Positions 1-7,800 of a stretch of 11,391 nucleotides of DNA are shown one piece after another (the first letter of the stretch is position 1; each line of letters opens with the position of its first letter). The DNA comes from Gonapodya sp. JEL0774. Taxonomy: Eukaryota > Monoblepharomycota > Monoblepharidomycetes > Monoblepharidales > Gonapodyaceae. A program made the position numbers and the translations under genes. The stretch covers positions 1 through 11,391 of the forward strand of contig JADIIX010000360.1 of the NCBI GenBank assembly GCA_027604505.1. The letters are read 5' to 3'. The notes below the pieces were generated by a model. That model saw only the letters and a list, made by a program, of their open reading frames with translations, was not told the origin of the DNA and did not search any database.

Positions 1-18
1 CACGATGGCTCAACATAC

Positions 19-131
19 GAGGCGGTGGGGGTGGAGGCGGAGGGGGCGGTGGAGCTGCAAGGTAATACTGTGACATAAGTAACGCTTTCAAGGAAATACG
101 CTGTTCAACTTACGAGGTGGTGGCGGTGGAG
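19..131 (-). CDS. Third polyproline-DPBB gene copy, two proline mini-exons only (partial, possibly a 5'-truncated pseudogene)
   Basis: Two short exons on the minus strand encode only proline: 114..131 (18 nt) and 19..54 (36 nt), separated by a 59-nt intron at 55..113 (donor GTAAGT, acceptor CAG). A further intron begins at position 18 (donor GTATGT) and runs off the left edge. Both exons start with two bases of a proline codon and end with one, the same phase-1/phase-1 layout as the mini-exons of the two complete genes to the right. The DPBB exons, if present, would lie beyond position 1. Upstream, only about 295 nt separate position 131 from the end of the next gene, whereas the first exon of the paralogs is 601-670 nt. 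I found no start codon there that splices in phase to these exons. The copy therefore looks 5'-truncated, or has an unrelated short first exon I cannot see. Confidence 0.5.
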
Positions 132-426
132 CTGGAGAGGAACAAATCGGGAATGACGCAAATAACGAGGACCCAAATCAGCTGATGCATCTCCCGATCA
201 CATGTTCCTAAATAGCTGGCATTCGCTCATTTAATAAAGTCCGAAAGAGGAAGACAAGGAGTTCGGGTTTTAGATATGATTGATATTTGAATCCATATTA
301 TTGTCTAATAGAATACTTTGGAGAAACGGTTCGGATGCCAGATCCAGAAGCCCCTTCGTGGTACTTATAAGTATACGCAGGTCTATTCTACTGTAAAAAA
401 TTTTCAGAGCAAGCTCGATGAACCCA
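132..426. other. Short intergenic region between the third copy and the 352-aa gene
   Basis: No coding exon is supported here. The stretch ends (minus-strand sense) in a plausible splice acceptor, CTCTCCAG, before the 18-nt proline exon. Positions 312-346 resemble positions 2131-2163, which lie upstream of the neighbouring paralog, as if a promoter-proximal segment survived while the first exon was lost. A minus-strand ATG near 190 opens a short hydrophobic ORF, but it is out of frame with the proline exons and no in-phase donor is present. Confidence 0.5.
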
Positions 427-1930
427 TCAACAACGCCACCACTGTTGAAGTGGTAGATTTCGCGAAGAAAAGGTCAGCGAAAAGCTTGGACAAACAGACG
501 TTCCAATTCTGGTAAGACCCACCGTCACTCCACTCGTGACCACTCCAACACTCGTAGGAATCCCCAACGCATCCCAGACCGCCGGTGTGGTGTCCATATG
601 ACCGTACTCGCAGATCGCGTCTGGGCACATGTCCTTGATGACGGCGGTGGTGGTACGGCCAGTTGGTGCGTAGGAGATGCAGACTTGCACACCACACCAA
701 TCGTTGTTCATTTGGAGGTAGGTCTGAATGTGAGGGTAGAATTAGGATCAAGACACTAAGAGGCGGAGACGTTGGGCTGAAGACTTACTAAAGCGATGGC
801 ACGCTCGCCGTTTGAAATGCCACCAAGTTGCCAGCAGAAGCCCTGTCCTCCCTGATCGTTCAAATTCATTAGAAAGAGTAGTCAGCATAAAGATCAAATT
901 TGACTCGAAAGCATGTGACGTTTTGGTGCCACCGCTGCACAATTCCTGTACTCACGTTCGGATAGTAGTACGTAAGACGACCATTGTATGTCTGGCTAGT
1001 GGGTGGCGGTGGAGGCGGGGGAGCTGCAAAGAGGGATGCATAATCACGTGAAATTACTAACTCCAGCATATCATGTTTGAGACTCACGAGGTGGCGGAGG
1101 CGGGGGAGGGGGCGGTGGCGCTGAAAGGGGGATGATTTTCAGTAATAAACACGGTAAGTCTGGTTTTTTACCGAGACTCACGAGGAGGCGGGGGAGGGGG
1201 CGGCGGTGGGGGTGGTGGTGGCGGTGGTGGTGGGGGGGGTGGTGGCGGTGGTGGTGGGGCTGAAGTCCAAGATTCACTCAAAATTTGAGCCGAAATGAAT
1301 GAAAAACAGAAGGTACTAAGACAACATACGTGCTGGCGTTGTTGTAGTGGTCGGTCTCGCGGTGGTGGTGGTCGTGTCGGGGACAACAGTTGTTGTGCTC
1401 GTGACGGGTGCGGCCGCAATGGTCTCAGCAGCGTCCTGCGCCGCAACTTTGGCAGCCGGAGATGGCGAAGCAGCAGGCGGTGGTGCAGGTGCGACAGTCG
1501 CTGCGGCGTCTTGGGCCTTCGCTTGGGCAGCATCACTCGTGACGCCTGAGTCCACCGACGCTTGATTCCTCCTCGAAAGCGGGATTCCGGCCGCTAAGCC
1601 CAAAATAAGAACGAGTCCGAGCACTCCTACGAGTGCCAGAAGTTTCCGGCGGTGTTTCGGGTGGGTCAGGCTGCTCGCGGTCTCAGACGCTCGGAACCAC
1701 ATCGCTTCCGCCCGCCGGCTGAATACAGACCCTCGAGACCGCGATGGGACATCATCGACAGAAACTATTCCTCGAGGTGCGAATGAGCCTGTCGGTTCAC
1801 CTCCCTGGGTCACTGGCGCTGGTCTTGCGGGTTCACGGGACCCAAACCCCCGCGGAACGTCCTCCGCCGTATCGAGATGGGGCTGCTCTACAATTTGACC
1901 CCAAGGTCGTGTGCTGATGGGCGAACTCAT
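427..1930 (-). CDS. Membrane-anchored double-psi beta-barrel (RlpA/expansin-like) protein with 45-proline spacer, 352 aa
   Basis: Coding exons in transcription order: 1930..1330, 1259..1182, 1120..1088, 1023..956, 851..789, 723..523, 441..427; they sum to 1059 nt and close in frame. Introns are 61-104 nt with GT..AG ends. The start is the ATG at 1930, because similarity to the neighbouring paralog begins exactly there. Residues 1-96 are hydrophilic and probably cytosolic; 97-117 form one transmembrane helix preceded by HRRK; 120-200 are an Ala/Pro/Thr-rich stalk; 201-245 are 45 unbroken prolines; 250-352 form the DPBB domain, with motifs GRLTYYYPN, CGVQVCISYAP, IKDMCPDAIC and GHMDTTPAVW, and Cys at 266, 291, 296, 314, 319 and 352. 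The Asp in GHMD aligns with the conserved Asp of DPBB/expansin folds. No signal peptide is seen, so type II topology with the DPBB domain outside is inferred. A wall-binding or wall-loosening role is only a suggestion from the fold. Unspliced reading runs off into stops. Confidence 0.85.
1088..1259 (-). repeat. Two proline-only mini-exons of the 352-aa gene
   Basis: Exons 1259..1182 (78 nt) and 1120..1088 (33 nt) consist solely of CCN codons, with a 61-nt intron at 1121..1181. Both are phase 1 on either side, so each can be included or skipped without shifting the frame. Joined with exon ends they give 45 consecutive prolines. The 25 full codons of the larger exon are 12 CCA, 5 CCG, 5 CCC and 3 CCT, so this is a mixed-codon tract and not a simple trinucleotide microsatellite. 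The plus strand reads as GGN repeats. Confidence 0.85.
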
Positions 1931-2209
1931 TTCCAACGTGTTTTCACGTGGAATTTTTATGTGCGGGCAAGGAGAAAACCTTTTTCGGGCAACGAGGGAC
2001 AAAACAAAGCCTGAATCATCAACTCGGGGGTGCTCGTCCCTGATTCCAATAAGAAGCCAAGCAAGCCATACCAGAAGCGGAAATTTAAATTGCCTTTCTA
2101 TTTCTACGTATTTTTTGATGACCTGCATGCATACTTTACGGAGATGGTACGGATTCCAGATCCCGCCGGACATACTTAAACTTTTCACACTTGTACCATG
2201 CTTGGCGGA

Positions 2210-2217
2210 TTACGTCA
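2210..2217 (-). promoter_or_regulatory. CRE-like site TGACGTAA
   Basis: An eight-base match to the bZIP/ATF-type CRE family, about 280 nt upstream of the 352-aa gene's ATG. The upstream region of its 413-aa paralog holds a perfect palindromic version. Short motifs occur by chance, so function is unproven. Confidence 0.25.
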
Positions 2218-2241
2218 TGTGACTCAAAAGCGCTTGTTGAG

Positions 2242-2262
2242 TGCATGTTCCCAGCACATGCA
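2242..2262. repeat. Small inverted repeat after the stop of the 413-aa gene
   Basis: TGCATGT (2242-2248) and ACATGCA (2256-2262) are perfect 7-bp arms around a 7-nt loop. On the transcript of the 413-aa gene this would be a hairpin about 10 nt into the 3' UTR. Role unknown; chance is possible. Confidence 0.35.
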
Positions 2263-2271
2263 GCCTCATAA

Positions 2272-4156
2272 TCAACAGCGCCACCACTGATAGAACGACA
2301 AGAGGCGTGGTGAACAAGTCTGAGTCAATTGGCTCTGTGGTGAGCCGCACAGATGACTTACGGTTACTCCGCTCGTGATTAAACCTGCACTGAGATCGAT
2401 ACCCAGCGCACTCCAAACCGCTGGTGTGGTGTCCATATGTCCGTAAGAGCAAATCGCGTCGGGGCACATGTCTTTGATGACGGCAGTGGTGGTCTTTCCC
2501 GTTGGCGCGTAGGAAATGCAGACTTGAACGCCGCACCACGAATTGTCCATCATGGTGTATGTCTAGATGCCAAAACCCAAAAGAAGAGATAGAATTGAAT
2601 GAGGTCGAGGGTTCGAAATAGTCCGTGACAATCGCTGGATAATGAATTACGGACCAGAGCGATTGCCCTCTCATCGTTTGATATACCTCCGAGCGTCCAG
2701 CAGTAACCTTCTCCACCCTTGCGTAGAGAAACAGCGTTGTAGTGCATGAGTTTGAGATGATTGTGAGATGAATTTGCGGTCGGCAACTTACATTGGGGTA
2801 GTAATACGTGAGACGACCCTGGTACACTGTTGAGGTACTCGAAGGTGGCGGTGGAGCTGATGACAAGATACATTAGAAGAGAATTCATCGAATGGGGCTG
2901 ATGGACACTCACGGGGAGGAGGAGGCGGAGGAGGAGGCGGCGGCGGTGGTGGTGGGGGCGGAGCTGAAAAAATCGTCGAACTCTGTCAGAAGACTTGCAG
3001 GTTCATGCTACATCAGTGCAACCACACATACGGGGTGGCGGGGGAGGTGGTGGTGGAGGTGGGGGCGGTGGTGGGGGCGCTTTTGCGTTTGAAAGGACAT
3101 AGGATAGTGGTAAGTGGCTCAGCGGTGGGCAATTATTTCACGGGGAACATACGTGGAGGAGGCGCTGAAAAACAGAGGGACATTAGCTCATTGCTAGATG
3201 ACAATTTATTAGTATACTCACGTGGTGGTGGGGGCGGGGGAGGTGGCGGCGGTGGTGGTGGAGGCGGCGGTGGTGGGGCTTCACGGAGTGGTGCGATCAT
3301 GAGTTAAAACACCAACGAAAGCACCAAGCAAACGATACGAGCGATGAAAACGTACGTGGAGGAGGGGGTGGTGGTGGAGGTGGAGGCGGGGGCGGAGGTG
3401 GTGGGGGTGGGGTTGCTGAGAAACATTATAAAAGTATGTTGGAACACCTCTCGTCACGGATGGGTCGGGAAACAGTCAATACTTACGTGTTTCGGTTGTC
3501 GTTACAGGCGCAGGAGCCACGATTGTCGTCGTAGCAGCTTGAATAACCGCCACGGTGGTTGCCGCCACTGGGGATGAGGTCGTAGCTGTCGTTTGCGAGA
3601 TGACAGCGTCCTGCGCCGCGATTCCCGCTGCCTGAGAAGCTACCACAGGTGGTGGAGGTGGAGGTGAAGGTACGGGTTCGGGTGCCGATGCGACGGTCAC
3701 TGTTGCATCCTGCGCCTTCACGTCTGCTCCGGATCCGGTCGTGGAGTCAGACGCCAGGGACGACTGATTCCTTCTCGACAATGGGATTCCAGCGGCTAGT
3801 CCAACGATGAGAATCAGTCCCAAAACTCCGATTACGGCTAATAGCTTTCTCCTGTTCTTTGGTTGAGTCAGGGTACCCGCGGCTTCCAATCCCCGGGACA
3901 CAAGGTTCCGCCCACTCGCGAGCGCAGACTGCCGAGATGGGACCGCATCAATCGTAGCATGCCCTCTGGAGGCAGTAGAAGCATCGGTGAAGTCGCTATC
4001 ACGCGTCCAGGTTTCGGATCTCGGCGTTGGTACCCTGCGACTGTTGGAGTCGCGTTCGTCGTAAAATCCGCGTGGGACATCCTGCGCCGTCTCCAAATGC
4101 GGATGCTCGTCAAGCTGATGAGCGCCCCACGGACGCACGCTTGCCGAAGAACTCAT
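2272..4156 (-). CDS. Membrane-anchored double-psi beta-barrel (RlpA/expansin-like) protein with 79-proline spacer, 413 aa
   Basis: Coding exons in order: 4156..3487, 3415..3356, 3278..3222, 3164..3153, 3079..3032, 2963..2913, 2856..2792, 2717..2655, 2562..2362, 2286..2272; total 1242 nt, closing in frame. The start is the ATG at 4156, where similarity to the 352-aa paralog begins. Residues 1-104 are cytosolic, with a conserved RPWG...PHL.TA.DVPRGF motif; 105-125 are one transmembrane helix; 129-223 an Ala/Thr/Pro stalk; then Pro-Thr and 79 unbroken prolines (226-304); the DPBB domain is 311-413. By hand count the DPBB domain is about 83% identical to the paralog (86/103), with introns at the same three positions, while the proline run is nearly twice as long. 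The intron ending at 2654 has a poor donor (GTCCGT), and two mini-exon acceptors are AAG rather than CAG. Function is unknown; the fold suggests binding or loosening of wall polysaccharide outside the membrane. Confidence 0.85.
2913..3415 (-). repeat. Array of five proline-only mini-exons in the 413-aa gene
   Basis: Exons 3415..3356 (60 nt), 3278..3222 (57), 3164..3153 (12), 3079..3032 (48) and 2963..2913 (51) encode nothing but proline, except one Thr near the start of the first. All are phase 1 at both ends and multiples of three, so any subset can be joined in frame. Introns between them are 57-77 nt and show no obvious similarity to one another, so the array is not a recent tandem duplication of exon-plus-intron units. 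The 12-nt exon supplies only four or five prolines. Confidence 0.85.
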
Positions 4157-4869
4157 TGGCAAAGAGGGGAAAACGTGGTCGAAGGAAAAATTTCTGTTTT
4201 GAGACCAGACGGTACAAGTAAGGAATCGCCGTGCCAAGAAGGTCTCAGGAGACACGATCCCTGGCCCACCCTTGCAAGCAAAAGCGCGCGCGGGTCTCCG
4301 AATGTAACTAATTTGTATTCTACATGAAACTGCAGCTGGGAACTCAGCAGTATTTGTGTGGTTCCGAGTTTTCATATGTCAATTTGGATGCCGTTGATTT
4401 TGGAGATTGATGCCATCTCTTCGTCAGAATCCCTCTGTTAGAGAGTCGGAATGTCGTAAGAAAAGGGGCAAAGATTGTCCGGGAGATGCAACGTTGCATT
4501 TCATGGTTTGGTTGCGAAGGTGGTGAAGTGGTGACGTCATCAGGTCTCCGACATGAATCCATATCTGCGGCACGACATGAACACTTATTTGAGACCTCGA
4601 TACATTATTAGCACTCCACACATTTGCGAATCTGTGAATTAGTGGTTGCTTTCCATGGTGGTGTCTCAGAGATTTTTCTCCCGAATCTAGAGATTCAAGT
4701 AAGTTCCGCAGTTGCCTCCCCAAAGCAAGAAGCGCATGAACTGTGCACGAACGGAACAAAATTATAACGTCACAAGTGATCAACGACTAAAAAACGAGGT
4801 GGAGAGTAATTACTATAAACTTGAACTAAATAAAAAGCACCAGAACAAACGGCCTCGTTCCCCTAAAAT
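4157..4869. other. Intergenic region upstream of the 413-aa gene and downstream of the CLC gene
   Basis: No supported gene in 713 nt. The longest minus-strand open stretches here begin at non-ATG codons or are the upstream extension of the 413-aa gene's frame, and have no recognisable domain. A perfect palindromic CRE, TGACGTCA, lies at 4532-4539, and a variant (TAACGTCA) at 4765-4772. No AATAAA was found on the minus strand after the CLC stop. Confidence 0.5.
4532..4539. promoter_or_regulatory. Palindromic CRE site TGACGTCA
   Basis: A perfect consensus ATF/CREB (bZIP) site about 376 nt upstream of the 413-aa gene's ATG. The paralog has a TGACGTAA variant upstream, which makes shared bZIP control plausible. 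This is inference from an 8-mer. Confidence 0.3.
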
Positions 4870-7800
4870 TTAGCGCGCGGCAGCTTCCGCCATCTTGCGC
4901 TCAAATTCGGATTCGAGCATCTTGGGTTCATGCGGCGGATGGTTCTCACACTCTTCAATGTGCGACAGGAGATCCTTCTTTGTGATGACACCTTTGAGAA
5001 GGCCCGTATCCACAACTACCACGTATCGTAGTCTGCGGAACAAACAACATAAATGAATACATGGAAAATACGGTCAGACAGACCATGGGACTCACCCAAG
5101 CTTGACGAAATAGTCAATTATAACCTGTACGGATTGCTCGCTCTGCACACAAAACGGTGTGGTGTCGACCCAGCTCCTGAAATTCACCACTTGCTTGCCG
5201 CTGCTCGGTGTCTCGTCCAGATGCACCATACCAGCCCCCACAGTCCCTAACGCGACACCATCGCTCCCAACTTCGTTCTCTAAAAACGAACACGGTGTGG
5301 TCCCCTCGTGTCCATGGCCCCTAGCTTCTTCCACCGCACACCACAGATCACGCGCGCTGATGACACCGAGGAGCATGCCCTTACCGTCGATTATGGGATA
5401 GTGGTGGTAGGTGTGGGTGAGAAGCGTGCGACGGAGATCATCAAGGGTCGCACCATAAGATGGGAAGGAGGTGATTGAAATGAGGCCGCGCATAATGTCG
5501 GAGGCATGGTAAGGATGGACGTAATCTAAGTGGGTGATATTGATATACAAGTTGGTCAAGAGTGACTTTTTCAAATCGGTAGGTGCCAAAGCAAACGGCA
5601 AACCTCACTCACCGATTCGAGTGCTAAGGTATGGCAGCTTGTTCACCGTGATGAGCCCCTCGTAGATGGACTCAGTTCCAAAAGCATCGCCGACCCATTT
5701 CGAAACCATAATTCCGAACATGATGGGCAAGACTTACCCACCCAGGAAATGAACACCAGCAACATCCCACGTGATCAGCACACATTCCACCGACAACGGT
5801 CAATATTTATGAATTACTCACTATAGTCCAGCACTCCCGTCAATTCAAACACAATGACCGCCAAGCTCACCGTCATGCGCGTGACGCCACCCAAAGCCGC
5901 TGCGGCACCCACGAGGGCGTACAGCCCCGGTGAAATGCACTGCTGCTTTGGACTTGCGGCACTGCAGCGAGAGAAATACCAGTTGGTTGGGTCCGATTCT
6001 TGGATCGTTTGAATGACCTGGATGAAGGGAAGGATCGAGGTGAGAAAGAAGATGGTCAGAGTTGGTGTCTGAAGGGGGACCAAGCAGATTCAACACACCA
6101 TGCCGAGAGCACGTCCAGCAAGTGCACCGATGGCGAGAGGGGGAAGGAAGATGCCCGCTGGGATTTTGATTCCGATGGTGAAGGTGAGGAGGAAGGCTTT
6201 CACCATGAAGGACCAGAGGAGCACGCTGGGGCAAAACGCAGCAAAAACAGTTGATCGAGCTCGCACAGTGGCAAAAAAACGGGATGTCGGAGCCACAACC
6301 ACAATCTCAACTCACGCCACGGTCTCGCTCACAGCCCCATCACCACACAACAACCCCTTAAACTCCTCATCAACCTCCTGACACTCCCTAAACAGGTTCC
6401 CTACCAACCGTCCCAGATTCGCCCTTGTCGTGAGCACGCCGTAACTCCACACAGCCGTCACGATGGTCACAGTGACCACATCGCGGATGGGCCATCGGCT
6501 CGCTCCGAGGTATTTGCGGATCCGGGCCACGCGCATGTTGGCGTGGATCACGAAGGATCCCACGAGACCGCCGAGGATACCGAGAAGGATGAAGAAGGGA
6601 ACGTCGTGGATGCGCCAGCCGATGGTGAAGTCGACTTCGTAGAGAACGATCCTAGGGTTGGAGTGAAGGTGCGTGGTGACGGGGTAATAAGGATGGGAAT
6701 GAGTACAACACAGAGGTGCTTGCTACTTACTTCCCCGTTCCGAAAGGGTTGATCATCCTCAACGTGAACGCTCCAACGAGCGCACAAAAGAACGATCTGA
6801 AGAGTGCGGTGGGGCCAAAGAAGGTCGAGACTTCTTCGAGGGCGAAGAGCACCCCACCGACTGTGACGAATGACACAAAGGCGACAAGTGTTTAGGTCGC
6901 GGTCAGTCAGACTTGGGCCCAAACGACCAACTCATGGTAATGATAAAGGAGAACAAGGGTTCTGACGTACTTGGGGCCCCAAAGGCGACACTTTCGGGGA
7001 GAAACGGTGTTGGAAAGGTTGTCGTAACGACAGACATAAACACAAGGCACAAAACGCACCTCACTCTGAACGAATATTAAAAAAGCCGATTGGCAAGATG
7101 CATACGTCATAGTGGGTTGCACAGAGGCGAGGTGATCAGAGACGCTTCCTTGATGCAGCTCGAATACAAGCGCCAGTCCGCTAAGCGAACTTACCCCGCG
7201 GCACTTGCTGCAGAAAGGATTTCTCGCCTTTTGGCTTCGTTCAGGTCGTATTTTGGGAACAACCTTTCATCGTGACCGGTATAGGGCACGTGTACGAAAC
7301 GGTGATACGTTAGAACGCGTGAGTAGGTACGAGTCACGTCCTTCTCGCCCTCGGAAGCATAGACTCACTTGGTGGCTATATTGCCAATGGCACACGCAAC
7401 GTGAACGAGCGGACCTTCTTTGCCGAGGTTCACGCCGGAAGCCGTACCGAGGGAGAGACCCAAGGTTTTGACGAACAGGGTGCTATGTATGATGAGGGGA
7501 AATGTAGGGAGCAAAGAGTGGATTAAAATCGACGTGGTACGACGGATTCAAGGTACGGAGTAGTGGGACGTACGGTACAGAGAGGAATTCATCGAGCACG
7601 AATCCGCCAAGGATGGTCTTGACTTCTGGAATGCCCGAGCCGGCAGCGTACGGTGCCAGGTACTGTGTGAAAAGAGTCAAAACATATCGACAGTCAGCAA
7701 CTACATGATCATGTCTCATCCAGACAGACCGATGCGAAACTCGAAATACTCTTAGTGATTACACCGATCGTTCACATCAACAAACCTTGACCATACCCGC

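Larger units (their letters stand above)
1931..2271. other. Intergenic region: promoter of the 352-aa gene and 3' flank of the 413-aa gene
   Basis: No gene seen in these 341 nt. An E-box-like CACGTG lies at 1945-1950, 15 nt before the ATG. A CRE-like TGACGTAA (minus strand) lies at 2210-2217, about 280 nt upstream of the start. Positions 2131-2163 match the segment at 312-346. An inverted repeat (TGCATGT, 7-nt loop, ACATGCA) lies at 2242-2262, just after the stop of the 413-aa gene. No AATAAA signal was found on the minus strand here. The reading frame of the 352-aa gene stays open upstream of its ATG, but the paralogs are not alike there, so this is not coding. Confidence 0.5.

Noticed and set aside
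132-190. Minus-strand ATG near 190 with a hydrophobic, signal-like reading as a possible new start for the third copy
   Set aside because: It is out of frame with the proline exon and every GT within it gives phase 0, not the required phase 1.
404-751. Alternative minus-strand frame of 115 codons over the DPBB exon
   Set aside because: A shadow frame; the correct frame carries the conserved CGVQVCISYAP and GHMDTTP motifs.
1168-1536. Minus-strand 122-codon ORF ending in a long proline run
   Set aside because: It reads through the intron at 1260-1329 in a different frame from exon 1; the proline codons belong to the spliced gene.
2600-2625. GGTTCGAAA, reminiscent of a tRNA T-loop
   Set aside because: No acceptor, D or anticodon stem can be built around it; it lies in an intron.
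3005-3307. Plus-strand ORF with a long polyglycine run
   Set aside because: It is the antisense of the proline mini-exons; it crosses introns of the minus-strand gene and has no conserved domain.
3863-4327. 154-codon plus-strand ORF
   Set aside because: Antisense to the first exon of the 413-aa gene, which is supported by paralog similarity; no domain of its own.
4424-4783. 119-codon minus-strand ORF in the intergenic region
   Set aside because: It begins at TTG, has no recognisable domain and no supporting splice or homology signal.
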